Positions 1-15,400 of a stretch of 64,000 bases of DNA are shown here, piece by piece. The stretch's first letter is position 1; every line of letters begins with the position of its first letter. The notes beneath the pieces were generated by a model. The model worked only from the letters and a program-made list of their open reading frames with translations. It was not told where the DNA came from and made no database searches. Source of the DNA: Pocillopora verrucosa. Lineage: Eukaryota; Cnidaria; Anthozoa; Scleractinia; Pocilloporidae. Location of the stretch: the NCBI RefSeq assembly GCF_036669915.1, contig NC_089322.1, positions 5,549,192 to 5,613,191 of the forward strand, read 5' to 3'. The translations under genes were made by a program, and so were the position numbers.

Positions 1-142
1 TGGAAATACTGTTGGAACTGTATTAACTCATGCAAAAGGACAATTGTTATCAAGTAGCCAATCAAAAAGAGCTAGGTACTAAGTCTTTGAGAAAGAGAAA
101 AATGAATTGCATCCATCTCTAAGAAATAAACATGTCATGTTT

Positions 143-478
143 TAACCCTTCAACTTTAACTTTAATTCCAATCAGTGACCAAAACAGAATTTCTCCTTAC
201 AATATCAATACAATATCAAGCAGATAAGTGATGGGAATAATGTTTCAATAAGGGGATAACCAGTTGATCCAATACCAAATTCTCCACACTAATATCATAA
301 GAATTGTATGACCGACAGTAAGGAGAGTTGCTGATCTTGAGAGTGAGAGGGTTAACCTTTTGACCTCTAAGAGTGACCAGCATCTAATTTCTCCTTACAA
401 TATCACCCCTGAATTAAACATTAAGTTCACAAGAAGAGAATGATCACCACCTTAAAAAGCGCTCGATTGTTTAACAAA
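143..478 (-). mobile_element. Abutting pair of TTAA-ended MITEs (families M2 and M1, reverse)
   Basis: A reverse copy of the family I call M2 (about 143-356; internal aatttctccttacaatatc, ends in ttaaccct...agggttaa) directly followed by a 3'-truncated reverse copy of family M1 (about 350-478; agtgaccagcatctaattt). Recognised by comparison with the other copies in this window. The 1-142 segment shows nothing I recognise. Confidence 0.7.
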
Positions 479-575
479 TGACAATAAGTTTGCTAAAAAA
501 CCTCCAAAAAATTGAATTTGTTTACAATGTACACTTCTCTGCCATTCAAATGTCTCAAAATAAAAGTTTCATTAC

Positions 576-3500
576 CTAGAGAAATGCTCATGCCATTGTC
601 ACCATCTCTTCCCTTCTCACACAAAACTACTAACAGTTTGGTAAGGCTAACAGCTGTTGCAATGTTTGGAATACTACTTTGGAACTGCTCAAGATAGTGG
701 AAGCTTTGTCTGCAAGTACAAATGAAGTAATATGACGCAAACAGAAACAAGAACCAACAAACTTTTCAACTGAAAACCAAAACATGTATTTACAAAGGAG
801 CTTACTCAAGAAGTGCATGAAATCCTGGCTGTGTCTTGCTGGAGAGTGTAGTTCTTGAGGACAGCACAAAAAGAGCTTTTTTGAAAAGGTTTTGTTGTTC
901 ACTTGTCACAAAACCACTCCTGAGAAGTATGTTAAAAAAAAAAAAAAACTTTTGAAATTATTTTTTTAGTTGTTACTCTAGTTCTACAGCTGTTCACAAT
1001 GATATTAAAGCCCTAGGACTTGTTTATTCCCAGGCAGACATTGCATTAGTATTAAATAAATAGACTTTATAGACATGTCAACAAATTCCCAACATTTGCA
1101 GATGCATAATCCATTTATGATAACATTTAAGTTTTCTTCAGTAAGCTAGACAATCTTAATTTTTGGTGATACCAACCATGCAAATAGAGTCTGCAGACAG
1201 TTGAAAAGCAAGTGATAACATGAAGCCATCACTTGTGCCTCAGCAGTGTTGTGACCTGGACCATCCATCAGGCCATCATTTTGGGCAACTAAAGCCTGTA
1301 AGTTGAAAGTAATGAAAAAAATTAAACAACAAAATAGGGATCTAATGAACATTTGGACCATGCACTAGACATTTTGTTTCTAGGAGTGACAGGCAAATTT
1401 AGACAGAGGTATCAAAAAAACTTTTCTAAACAACAGAATGCAGGAAATTACATTTCCAAGCTTCTAGATTTCAAATTTTTTTTTCTGAAGATGGCAAGTT
1501 ATGAGGTTCAATTCCTTGTGGGGGACACAAATGTTTTCTTTGTTCCACATCCATCCCCAGCATGCCAAAGACAGCTAGTCAGAATGTCAAAACAATTACC
1601 TGAAAGAAGCCACTGGTGGCTTCTAAATGCTCGCATAAGACTGGCAGCAGCTCTACAACGTATTTGGCCACTTCTTTTGCAGGATATCTGGACAAGTTAG
1701 AGAAACCCACCAGTTTATCCTGACGAACCTTTAAGATATAACAAGATGTCATTCACCACAGATTAAGGAATGGCTTAAGGCAGATCTCAATTAAGTTAAA
1801 TTAATGCTTACAGTTCTTCCCTTTTTAAGAATCCCACACAGGTTTTTAAAGAGCACAGTTTACCATATTTACAAAGACTTAAGGCCTGGTTATCATTTAA
1901 ATTGAGAGTAACAGTAAGGGTTAACTTTTTTTATTATGGTCAAGGTAGGCTCTCTTTCAAGGCTGGTTTTCATATGTTGCAAAAATCCCAGACAACCAGC
2001 TATTTCACTATTTCACAACTGTCCCAGATTTGCCAATTTACCCGAAGTACTAGTCCACCCAATGTTTTTCTTGGTGAATTAGAGACACCATTCTATTTGG
2101 GACTTGGAAGTACTGGAACCAAGCAATTAGAGAAATGATTACTACTAAGCAGACTCTTTTATCTCTTACCTTGAGAAAGCTCCTCCTTGAAGAAGCAGAA
2201 GCTGAAAGTGAATACTGAAGTTTTCTGGAAAGGTCCTCCAACAGAAACTCAAGCTGGGGAGCCTGAAGTTGCACTATAGTAGTCTCCTGCGCACAAACAA
2301 CATGTTTTTGATTCAGGTGAATTATGCATATTTAAAAGAACATTTACCAATTGAAAGTGGCTCAAAATATTGTGACAAAAGTACCTAAGCAATAGTTGAT
2401 TCTGTGCCAATAGACAAAAGACTAACTCTTTGTTTGTCAACATTTTGGCCTTGTGCAAGGGAAGAAAACTTGTTTAAGGTTTTTACTTTACAAACTCATA
2501 AACTTCCACAACTTAGCATGCCCTTTTCAAGAGTTTTTGATATTTTCCATCATCCATCATTAAGCTGTTCATTTCAAAACCATCTGACCCAAAATAAATC
2601 ATTACATCATAGTATTTCTTGCTTTGTTGCTCACAGAAAAAAATCAATTAAAGAGATTTCCTTGACTATCCATGAAGCACAATTGAACTGCATGGGTTTC
2701 TGGGTCTGGAAATAATTTTGCTAAATTCCATGTTTTTCTGGATTTCCTTGACCAACTAGAACTCTGTTATCAATCAATAAAGATCAGTTTTCAAACATGA
2801 CTCCAAAGTGACTTTTCAACTTCTTATGACTTGTAATTTACAGCTATCTACAAACCTCTGTATTCATTTCAGAATCCAAAACTGCACGAGAGACCAGTCC
2901 ACATTTCAAAATACTAAATGTCTTGAGATCTAACTCTCTATGAAAAATAATTTAAAAAATTAAAGGAGAGACGAGAACCAGGGACAAAATCTACTGGTAA
3001 TGAAAAGTATAATTATTTAGTTACTAAGCTATGTCTTGCAAATTGTACATAGTTTTATTACGCTGTGCCACAGTTTTACATAGCCACTTTCCATATGCCC
3101 ATGCGCTGTAACCAAAAAATGTTTCAGTCATTCATTGAACTAAGAAATGAAAACACAAAAAATGGGTTGGTTCTTTATCAGGCCGAGATCTGTTGGTAAA
3201 ATTAAAGCCTTTAGTCTGCATTCAGCCAATAGATTAAAGTATAGAATACCAGATTTTACCTGAGAAATGCTTGATACTGTGACATAGATATGGTCGCTGG
3301 CTTTTCCTTGTCCTTATCCTTTTCTTTTGCATCTTTGGAGCTTTCTTTTTGTGTTTCACTTTCTTTGTCATTGACATTTTCTTTTTCAAGATCTTTTATC
3401 TGCAACCAAAGTCAACCAACATAATATCATGTAAAACTCTAAAAGACCTATAACATTTGTTATACGTAAACACAGAAAGACAGAGTATTTTGGAAGATTT

Positions 3501-6475
3501 TCCAAGGATTTCCTTTACTTTGGAATCAATAAAAATGCTCACAAGGGTGCTTTTCAAGTGAGTGTCATAACACCAAAACCAACGTGATCACAATGTCCAG
3601 TCACAAGAAAGCAAAATACTTAAACAAGCCAATGAGAATCTAAACTAACTAAAGTATAGGAAAAATGCTGGTGATCAAGTTGTGATTGGTTTTAGTTTTG
3701 CATCTGATTGGTTAACAGAATGGACCAATCACAGAGTGAAGTAAAGCAAAACCAAAGCAATCTCAGATTACAATCAACACTCAATTCAAAATTTCTTTAA
3801 CCCTTTTAACTCCCAGATCAAATTTGTAATTCTCCTTACTGTAAACCATACAATTCTTATAATGTTGGTTCAGAGAATTTAGTTTTGGATTGACCAATTA
3901 CCCCCAAATTGATATTTTTCTTCATTCTCATCACTTATCTGGTTGATATTGTATTAATATTGTAAGGAGAAATTCTGTCTCGGTCATTTATGGGATTTAA
4001 AGGGTTAAGAGAAATATTCAAATGCATACATGGGCATTGCTGCTACCATTAATTCCATATCAAATTCTTTACCTTTTCTATAGAATCATCTGGTTTTTCA
4101 GTGCTTGATCTGGAAACAAGAGAAAAACAAATAAACGTGCTAGTTAGTCATACATATCATTTATGTTTTGATCCTGTCAATCCCTCGGAAAGTATAAATA
4201 ACAATCATTATAATAACAATTCATTCACTCTTTATCATAATTGCTGACAGAGAAATAACTGTGAGTTCATGTGCATTTAAAAAGAAAAACTAAATTTTCT
4301 GTGGGGAATTAAAGTGGATGTCTAGCCTTGCAGCAGAGGAAAGTTTTATTTTTGTTAGCATTAAGGACCTAAAGAAAAATTATGGAATTCAAGAAAGGCA
4401 ATGACATTATACATGTACAACCTAGCTACTGAACTAAACTGAATCCCAGCCAAACTTTAATGCTGAATTTTCCTGATTCTTGTAAAAAGGCTGCAATGTC
4501 TGGATGCAAAACAAAAAGTAAAGCAGGGTGGTATTGCTTACCTTTTACTAGTTTTCTTCCCTTTCTTAGCCTTGGACTTGTTCCCATTTGAATGAGGACT
4601 TGTCACCAATGAGTCTTCAAAGTCAAACGTAGCCAGTGGAGGCTTGAAGGAAGGCGTGGCTGTAATATTAATTGATATAAAATCAATAACTTATTCAACC
4701 TTTGAGCATAACAAATAACAAGAGAAATTTCAATCAAACCTGCAAGACACTTTTCTAAAACAGCACACAATGCTGTTATGCCTTGAATCCTTGCAATGCT
4801 TTTTCCTCTCAATTCAGGGCTTTCTTGGGATGCAAATGCATTCACAACCTACAATGTGAAAGGTTTCAGTTATTGTTCATTACCAATCAAATGGTTGTTA
4901 CAATGACACAAGACTACAACTCAAGCTTTAAAAAATGCAGCTAATACAGTACTCTACTCAAAAAAGACTCTAATTGGTCAATCACATCAACCAGATATGA
5001 AAGGAAGAAAGAACCTTTGTTATTCAAGTTAAGCAGCAAGTTTCCTTGGGAAAGATTGTGAAAATTACTATTTTAACCTTACTGGTGAAGCAAATAAGTT
5101 CTCAGCCCTTAGGATACCATACTAAGTGGAGCAATATTGAGGTGCAAAAATCATACATTAAGCACCCCACAGGGAAGAGCACTTACTTGAGTAAAAACTG
5201 TAATTGTTTTAAACAACTACTCACCTTGGAAGCTTTGATTGTTAAAACCAATTCTCATTGTAAGTACCAAAGGAAATGTATAAATAAGAATGTTGAGAAT
5301 TTGGATACTGATGTCATGTGGTAAAGGACTACATAGCTATACAAGGTACTACTGGTCAGTCTTTATATGATAGCCAGCTGACAAATGCAGCAACACAACA
5401 GTATTAACCCTTTACACCATAAAATCAGTATGCATATTCTCCATACTGCTCTCTATAAATTTTGCAAGGAGCTGACAAGGAGAATTTGTTCAACAATCAA
5501 GAACGTCTTTAGCTGGTGATCATTTCCTTTATTCTCATGACCTTAATGTTTGATTCATGGGTGATATTGTAAGGAGAAATTAGATGCTAGTCACTCTGGG
5601 AGGTAAAGGCTTAACTCAACTCCCAAGATCTGATTGTTACTTCTCCCTTCTAGCTGTTTGACATTCCCTTTCAAATTGGTTAGGAGAATTTGGAGTTACA
5701 TCAAGATAGCAACTTTTACCTGATAAGTTTGAGTATTCTCATTACATGTTTGGTGGATAATGTATGGATATTTTAGAGAGAAGTTACATGTAAATCACTT
5801 TGGGGGGTTGGAGGGTTAAACACGTTTTCTGTAGTAAAAGGGTCATTCTTTTATCAAAAACATGCATACCTCTCTGAACCAGTTCACAGTGTGGAACAAA
5901 GTTCCACAAATGACTTCTCGATCTGCTTGGTCCAAAGAGGTTATTTCTTTGATCATCTCTTCTTTAAAACTAACAAGTGGACACCCTAAAAAAAAGAGAT
6001 CAAGCATACATGTTCTAAAACATTTGCCAATTCAATTTTAACCATCCCCTGATTAAAGAATGCAGCTACACATTTAAACTACTGTCAGTCATAACAACTT
6101 TGGCTGACGTTGGTTTTGACTGAATTTTTGTTCTAAGAAGGTAATTGCATCAGATCTTTGAACTCTACTGGAAAAACCATTTCAAACAAGATTCTTGGAA
6201 CAACTTTCTGAGGATTTTTCCCTGAGTCTTGAGAAAAATTAAAGAAATAATGAATAATTAAGGATTGTTTTAAGATTCTCCCATAGCTGTGAAAATCAAA
6301 TGAAAAAAAATGTATTTGGTTCTGAATTGCACAATTTGTTGCATTCCAAAATCACACATATTGTAGTTTACCTAAGAGAGCATCAATTCCTTCAAGATCT
6401 CCCTTGTGTTGACTTTCTTCACAGACCCGCAGAAGGCGGAAATGGGGTGCAAGGCATATGAGTGAGGCTGGTCCA
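576..6475 (-). CDS. FANCD2: FANCD2 exons 25-36 (C-terminal part, incomplete)
   Basis: Exons in transcript order: 6372-6475, 5870-5985, 4740-4848, 4542-4659, 4073-4109, 3260-3399, 2856-2937, 2170-2286, 1600-1728, 1177-1295, 806-919, 576-709. Exons 28-30 encode a lysine/glutamate-rich linker ([21 protein letters not shown]) in the place of the disordered linker of human FANCD2. Exon 32 has [14 protein letters not shown], exon 34 has [10 protein letters not shown], exons 34-35 join as FAWSGF across a split tryptophan codon, and exon 36 has [19 protein letters not shown]. No further exon was found in 1-575, which holds two MITEs, so the remainder is outside the window. Confidence 0.92.
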
Positions 6476-9400
6476 CTATTTAAAAGAGAAAATGTTCAAC
6501 CTCAACATCAAAAGTGCAAACATCCAAGTTGATATTAGTTGAAGGTCTTGGTACCTCAGTTAACAAAGTTAATAACGAATTTTAGCATAAATAGAATCTG
6601 AGAGATGGTAAGTTTTGAGCTCAGTTTAAAGAAATGGGGAAAGATGTTTTTTGTTTGTCACGAGTGTGGAACAAAGAAAAAATAATTTGGGGACTCAGAA
6701 TTTTTCTTTATCCAATGCTCATAATAGATGAAAAACATCTTTATTTCTTTACCGAGCTCAAAACTCACCATCTCTCTTATTCCATTTACAAACATGATGC
6801 TATGGACATTGCTGATCCCAGCAGTTTGCAGGACATGTGTCATATGAACTTTGTAATAGACCTTGCTCACCACAGTGTCTCTGTGGTTCAGTGGTAGAGC
6901 ATCAGAACACACAATCCAAAGGTATGAGGTTTGATTCCTCATAGGGACTCGGACTCAGACTCAGAATTTTTTCCCACACTCGTGACAGACAAAAACATCT
7001 TTCTCTAGATTTTAGCATACATGTAAGTTTCTTTTCTCTCACCTTCTCTGTGATGTTTTACAAGTAGTCCTGAGGAAATGGCTGCCCCAAGATAGGGGCT
7101 AATAAAATTGGGGAAAGCACCCTACCAAAAACTTAATGACCTAACCAATCCTTTCAATTGTAATCGTATACTTTCTTTCTTTCTTTCCCTCACCTGTCAA
7201 TTTTGTACTTGCTTTTTGCACCATTTCTGGAAGCTAAAAGTAATGGCAGCATATTGACAGAAATGCTGCCTTCCTCTGCCTCATCCAAGGCATATGATAA
7301 TTCCATGGGAACACCAAGACTAAAAAAATAAATATTAAAAAAAAAAACTTTGTTCATAGTTATAACTTCATTTATCTAAAAGGGGGGGGGGGTCAGTTTC
7401 TAAAGAAGCTGAGGTGGTGCACCATTGGGGGGGGGGGGTGGAGGGGGGATTACAAGATAATAAGGTTTATCAACTGAGTTGACAAATACATGACCCCTGT
7501 GGAAAGTTTAAAAAGTGTTTTGAGTGTCACCCCTTCATCAAAGGGATGCTCTAATGCAATGCAAACACTAAAAATGTCAGCTTTAGAAACCCTTTTTAAC
7601 ACATCACTGGCAGTGCTCATGGGGAATATGAAGGAAATCCTGTGTTCTGATTGGCTACCTCATTTTGCTTGCTTGAGATTGTCTGCTTTGTTCCCGTGCG
7701 TGAAAAATGTTGCACAGAGCAGACTCACAATGATGTAACTTTTGGACAATGTTGGCGATGGAGTTGCAAAAAGCAGCAGAAGACAGTCAAAACAAACAAC
7801 TCAATCTCCTGGCTTTATAGTGTTACAAACACAATTGCCTTTCTTTCATGGCTCTCCAATTAAACAAGTCATTCTTAATTCTTGATAAAGAGAAATCTTT
7901 TTGCTATAAAATTTATCTTTTATTGACCAAGCTTGTTTGGTCATGATTGCTGGATATCAGCCTCATTCTTGTTTGTGTGTTTTTTAAAAACCTCAACTTC
8001 GTCTCAGTCCATAAAAAGTCACAAAAAAGAATTTGGCCAATATTCAGGCATCTTGACCTCACCTTTGGTTAATAATGCATATCTACCATGGCCAATTAAC
8101 ATTATCAACTGATAATAAACCAAATTATCTTTATTTATTTATTTTTTTAGTATTTTCCATAGATTGATGCAGAAACAAATAGTGTGTTACCTTTCTGTGG
8201 GTGGTTCTCTATCCACAAGGAAGTCATCTTGAAAATCAGCCACAACTGTTTCACTTATCCAGGCCTGCAATGAAATAACTACACTTTTACATAAATTGAA
8301 CAAAATTGAGTTCCAAAAACCCTAATATCTTGTATCAGAAAAAGGAGCAAAACCTTTGTTTTGAAAAATTAGTTTTATTTGCAATACTTAAGCTAATGTT
8401 TGAATATCAAAGGTGTATCTCTTAGATTAATTTTTAAAACAGAGACTTTGGGCATTATGAAAATAGCCCATTTTATTTTTGAACAAACTACTATTAGCTG
8501 CAATAATTCTTTTTTCTTGTTATTGCTTCATGTACTGTAGCATTATTCAAAATTCTTGTTCACTCTTTTAACAATCCCTGACAAGTAACAACACCTCAAT
8601 TTTTGGATCAATGCCTCCAACTTGAATAATTCTTGCCAGCTCGTCATAAAACAATGCTGCTGCTTCTGGATTCTGATTGGTGCTGTTACGTATCATTTCT
8701 AGCATGCTACAAATCTGCAGAGAAATTATCACAGCAAAAGTTTAACATCACTCAAAAGAACTTGCTGTCCTGTTTAAAGCTGAATTGGCGACAAGTCACA
8801 TGAAGCATGGGTCAGTTTCTAAGAAGAACCAGTGTTTGGGAATGACCTGTCACCACTATCTGTTTAGGCTGTAAGCAGGCTTCAGTGTTTGGGTTTTGTC
8901 CTATCATTAGCAACCACGAATAGAAAAAGTTGTTGAAACCTCTGAGAGGAAGTGACTGAAATTACAACCACACAAGTAGAGGTCATCAACAGAGTCACAG
9001 GACTCTAGTAATGAATTACAATCAGGTGATCAAATCATCATTCTCCATCTCAGATAAGTCTCATGAACACCATCCCATCCTTCACCTCTCTGGTTAAACT
9101 TACCTGTTTGTAAACTTCATTAGAGAGAGTGGTTCTTGGTTGTGACTGAGTGTCCATTGTGTCTTCTGAACCCTCATCCTCAGATCTGTTTTATAAACAA
9201 AAGACAAAACATCACATTTCATCAACTCTCAACGAGATTTTCACTGACAAGCATAACTTTCCCAATCATCAAAGCCAAAAAATGCTACCAATAAATCAAA
9301 GCTTTGACAAAATTTGAGAAAAATTTGAGACGTCAGTAATACATTTTCATGAAAAATTATCAGTTAACTCTGCAAAATGCCTGACAACAGCCAGCGCACA

Positions 9401-12400
9401 TGACATGTACTACAGGTACTACAGTAGTACTACTACTGTCCTATTACACTGTCCAATTACAAGCTTGATGCATACACTGTCCCATAAGTGCTCAAATCAG
9501 GCTGGTGATAACCAGTCACATTCCATAGTTTTGGTATAGTTGCGATTAGTACAGTAACAGAACTTTGTGTCATGTGATTCATAATGGTAAATTTATATCA
9601 TAATTGTGATTAAAAAATTAAACTCCCACTTTTATGATCACTCAATTAATTTGAGACAGAGTCAGACTCCTGGGTCCAGCTTGGCTTTCCAAGATAGCAT
9701 ATGCAGAAAAAGTGACCTCCATATGCAACACAATAAATGAAACCGAAAAGATAAAATGTAATAAACTAAATGGAGACCTCTTCTTTGCCATGCTGCGTAC
9801 AACCATTATAGCTCCAATGATACCAATTCTCTTGTATCTGAAAGAAAACAGAGAACAATTTTGTGAAAATGAGTGTAACTGTTGTCCAAGTTAGTTATCA
9901 ATGGTGGAAGTGACATTTCAGTCATACTGAACACCAGTAACTTTTGCTCTTTGTCCATGAGAAAGGTGTGAAGGTTAATTTGCAATGAAAGGTTATTGGA
10001 TCAGCAAAGTTTACTTTTCCTTAAACAAAGTGTACAAATCACAAAAATTAAGACATTCTATCTTACTTGGCAGAATTACTTGACAGCTGTTTCCTGATCA
10101 CAATATGCATGTCATCCTTGAAAAAATATCAGTAGATATTAATAATTCTACACTCTGAGAAAGTATGTGCACAAACTAATCAGTCAAATATAAGGTACAA
10201 AACAGATCAGAGTTAATTAGTTTGCAGAATTTAGTATCACGTCGAACAGTCAAATAACTTTCTTCTTTAGATAAAGATTACTTGTGTAGTCAGTACCTGA
10301 ATAAGTCCTCCATCTTGTTGGTTGGCAAAAGCCAGGGTACTTAGCATACTGAATAGCTTTCTAATCTGTAATACAGTGAGATTGTCCAAGTAATCCAACA
10401 GACCCTTAAATAAAACATAATTATGTAAATATTGTTATAAGATTCACTAGTGTAGCAAAATCTTTTAGGGTTGAAAACTGGTTTTAATCACTCAAACATA
10501 CAGGGAGCACTTACAAGTTGAAACCGCAAAACTAACAACCCCAAAGGAAACAAAAGCCACCAACATATGCACATGCACATGAACTTATCACGATGAACAC
10601 ACTCTGAACAATCTAACAATAATACAGGTTGCATAGTTCCAACAGTATTTAATTACCAAAGAAGGCATAAAACCTTTTCTTCTTTCCAAAGTCAAACCCT
10701 TGTTTTCATGCAAACAATTTCCAGTTTTCTGTTAATTTTTTCAATTTAGTCAACATGTTGCTAAGAAAAAGTGTATGTCATCTGCGCATATATTTCCTAC
10801 AGATTTGGAGGAATGAGCTCACTGCTCTCCCAAGTTCATTGAAGTAAAAAAAAAAAATGGTTCAGTGTTGTATCAATCACCTCAAAACTGATTACAAGTA
10901 AAAGTCCTAAAAGCCTATTGCACTTACTTTAATAAATATAGCAAATGGGGCCATAATATCTGCATGGGATTCAACAAGATCTGAAAGAACATCTAATGAT
11001 GCATCTGCTTCTGCTGCAAATCCACTGCCTATGTGGGTCACTAATGTCCCTACCACTTCCTACAAGAGGAAACAGAATGGGAACTATACTGTCAGTAGCA
11101 GAAGTATTCTATTCACCAACATTCATAATATATAGATTTAGCCAAGCCTAAAAGCAGAGCTCACATTTTTTTTTTCCGTGCATGTCTCAAGGGCAAAATG
11201 CATTGCCCTGGCCAGGACTAGAACCCAGGTCATCCAACTCAGAGCCCAGTGCACTGACAACTGGACAAAGCCGTAGCGTTGGCGTGCCCGCAATACAGTT
11301 GACCACGCATGTTAAAAGTAGCACGGTCATACGGTCGTACAACCAAATTTTTTCGGCTTGATGGGTTACTACTATTTTGCATAATTATGGGGCTACGCTC
11401 TGCAAGTTCCGCTATTAATGCTCAGTTGTAATAGGGTATGGGAAAAATGATTGATCAGCAGGCTAAGCCAAGCTGGGATAGCTTGGCTTAGGAAGTGTTC
11501 AAGATACAACCCATGCAATTTTTGGGTGGGAGTGTGGGCAAATTGCAAAAAGAATTTCATTCAGTACCTGCTGACAGTAAAGGTCAAATAAAACAAATGA
11601 TAACTTGTACATAGAACAGGCATATGAACAGACAGATGGATCAGGAGACCTCAGTAGAATTTCTGCCAAGGACAACAAGTCAGGGAAATATTCCCTCAGA
11701 ATCTGAAAAAGAAAAAGGCAGTCAGAAAAGAGAGTTATTAATAGTAATATATCTGAATCAGGGTGCAACAAAAGTGCTCATACAAAGCCTGGGTTTAGGG
11801 AAACTTCTGTTTTCATTGCAAGTTGCCCAACGGGTGAGCAGCTATCTAAGAGGGTATAGGTACCAATCCTCCTCTCAGATTGTACTCTTTGTCTCAGATA
11901 AAAAAAAAGGACTCTAACATGCATGATCCCCTATATAAAACATGTGCAAATAACTGCACTTAGCTCACTCTTGGTACAAACAACAGTTGCACATCCTCAC
12001 CTGTGAGTGTGAACTAAATGCTGCACTCAACATTTCTTCTGTAAAATGACCATTCTTTATTTTATTCCTTATCAAGCTTTCCATGGCCTTCTTTCGATTT
12101 GCAGTAGAGTGGAGAATAAGCAACACAAACAAGTCCACAACCTGTAAAGAAAGAGTGACTAAAACTTTCAAATACACAGCTGCACCAGTGACTGCTAGGG
12201 AAGTGTTTGAAGGATACAAAACTGCTGATTGATGTAATGATTAAGCGTAGTGGAATCATGGTTAAACTGAGTAGAGTAAAAACACTCCGCAAATGTCTAA
12301 ATTTCCAGAAGGGCTTTTTTTTTTCCTTCTTCTCCTTCCTCTTTCTTATCAATGTTATTTCTGATGTTTGCTTCCTTTACAAGCAAATCTTGTTGAGTGA

Positions 12401-15400
12401 AGAAATGTGGGAACTACAAACTTATCTATGAAGTTGGTGTAGACACTTGCTTTAAATGTGCAAAAGAGACAGATTTTCTGTTCATCTCAACAAGTTTTTT
12501 CTGTAATTAGAAATACACAATGTATAATGGGCCACAATTTCTACCCCCATTACTTTTTTTATTAGTTTAAGCATCAATGGGTACCTAGCTGTATGTAAAG
12601 TGCAACTTGGTTTTCTACATTACTAACCTTGTGTTTCACAGGAGAGTTAACAGATTCAATGGCCTGCAATTCAAAACAAGAGGAAAATAGTGTAATTACT
12701 TATTTCATTGCTACAAAATTTCAAAACTAAGTTTCTCATCATGCCACATAAAGATAAATCAAATTTAGTCATCAGCGGTAAATAGTAAAATACACTTGCC
12801 TTAATCCAACCCTCTGCAACTGATCTCTGGAAGCGAATTCCTGATCGAATTGCTTCAAGTGTAAAAAGCTCCCCATCACTTGCTGATCTAATTGACAGAT
12901 ATCATTGTTATATATAGTGTAGAAATAAAACATAGGAGCACATAGATATGGAATTTATTTCTCTTTGAGTGTTAAACTCAATATCTCACAAGTGAGTATC
13001 ATAAAAAATAAAATCATTCATCCGTACTGTTTACAGATGTGGTATTCATTGACAAAATACAAATTGTACCCACCCTCCACTTGAAGATAGTCGTTGCTCA
13101 GCAGGAGTGGAGCAGGCTGCAGGTTGCAGAGAAGTAGATGTGAAATCCAGGCTTGCACGTAATTCACTAATCACCTGTGTGTACAAGACAAAGGCATTGT
13201 GGGGACAATGAATGTAAATCATCCAAAGTGGAAAAAGATGAAAAAAAAAAAAAAAAAAGAAAAGGAATCAAGCAAAACTAGAATCTGAGAAAGAACTAAA
13301 GGTAGCAACATTTTTTACAGTATTTTTTTTAATGCCTCTTTTTTCCCTGTGAGGATTCCTTTAAGCAAAGCATAAAAGTACAAAAACTGCAAAATTTTCA
13401 GTCACACTGCAAAATTTTCCCAGTAAATTTACTGCACAACTGTTAGTATATCATACCTCAAACGCATCATTGTCACCAACAGACTGAAGTATAAATTTGA
13501 CCACAACTGGCAAGTCACTGATTTCTGCAGAGGGTAACATCTGTATCACTGATGCACGCACCTGAAACATCAAGATTATATTACCATCAAAAATAATCAA
13601 TAATTATGTGAATAACAGTAGAAGACTGTTGCATATTTTATGACCAAGCTCAAAGTTCACCACCTTCCTTAGTCATTTATTCACATAGTGCTTTAACAGT
13701 GAAATACATGTACACTGTGCAATTTTCTCCAGAAATACAGATGTAAATATATACCTCAGCCAGGAGATCAGAGCGCAGGTTGAGGTTAGACAAAGCATCA
13801 AGGATTGGAACTGTAAGTCCTGTGTTCTGACGTAGAAGTTCGCTAAACAAAATAAATACCATACAGTTTACATTTATGTAAAAAATCAAACATTACAAAA
13901 CAGCTGGTGCACAGCCAATGACAAATAAACAAAACATAAATCAAACCTGATACATTAAACACAGTTTACTGAGATCAAATTTCCAAACCAGTTTTGTCAT
14001 AAACTCTGATTTTGGTAAGTAAAGTTTATTGTTGAGAATTTAATGCTGAATAAGTTCTGTTTTTTCTAAATAATTTATGAGCGTGGAGTGTTAATCTCTT
14101 TGTAAGGCTTCTAGGTGGAGGCTTATTCAGTCTCCGAAACAGGTGTTAATTTCTTATTTATCCATTTTTTTTTTGATTTTCAGGCAAGGATAGCAAGTAC
14201 AGCACAAGTGTGAGGTCCATGCAAATGAGAGGTGCAGCCCTACAGCCACCTTGCTCTTGCTTCCAATCACCTAAAATTCATGGATAAAAGAATGACACCA
14301 GAACTGCAGGCTAAGGTTTATTAGAGAAAGGGAGGGGAGGGAGGGGAGGAGGGCTTGTACAAACACCACCAATCCAGATGAATAACAGCACCATGCAACA
14401 ACACCCTTGCATTTTTATATAGCATTATCGTTTAACAATTTGCTTCTCTCCTAGAGTTTTATTTATTTATCCTATTTTGGTGGGGGTGGAGGGGGGGTTG
14501 GTGAAGGAAGAACATTGTGAAAGTGGCTGTGGCAGGACAATAAAGAAACTTGAAACATTAACGGGGAAGCCTATTTGAGACAGGAAGATTCTCAGAGGAA
14601 ATTAAACCCTTTAATTCCCCTGATCTCATTAGTAATTCTCCTTACTGTCTACCATACAGTTCTCATGATGTTAGTTTGGAGAATTTGGTATTAGATCAGC
14701 TAATAATCCCCTAATTGATATTTTTCTTTCTTCTCATCACTTGTCTGCCAAATATTGTATTGATATTGTAAGGAGAAATTCTGTCTTGATCCCTCTCAGG
14801 AGTTAAAGGGTTAAAGTTGCCTTAAATCACTATGAAGCAATTTCATTATATAGAAGTGTGAGCACAAACATCCATGCCCCCCCTCCCTGCCACAAAAAAG
14901 AAAAATTAAAAAATTCATCACCTAAGTTCTCTTGCAACTTCAGTGTGTTCTGCATCATCCAGTACTTCAGGAATACATGTTATAATTTCACGCTGAATTT
15001 CCACTGATGTTATTCCCACGATCTCCAGCATCTTCTCAGTCAACTCCTAAATTTCCAGCAAAATACATGGAACAATTAAATTATACCTCAAACTTATGTG
15101 GATCTCTTAACAGGCCACATCTGACAAGCCTAAGAGAACCCATTAATCTCCTTGCCTATCCCTGTGGCATGAAGAAATTAGCTGTTCTGCTCCTTGATCT
15201 AGATTGGATATGCTTGTTGCAGGTGTAATTAATTCAAGTATTAGGAAACATTTAGCTTGAATGCAATTGGAATCAATTGGAATATCTTAAAATGAAGGCC
15301 AAGGACAAAATACTCTTAGCATCTAAAGATCCAAATTAAAGTTATATCAATTTCGCAAGTACACCAGACTCAAGAGTGAATTATTTTTAGATCCCAGTAT

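Noticed and set aside
6877-6949. A functional tRNA gene
   Set aside because: The anticodon stem has two mismatches and the loop has an extra base.
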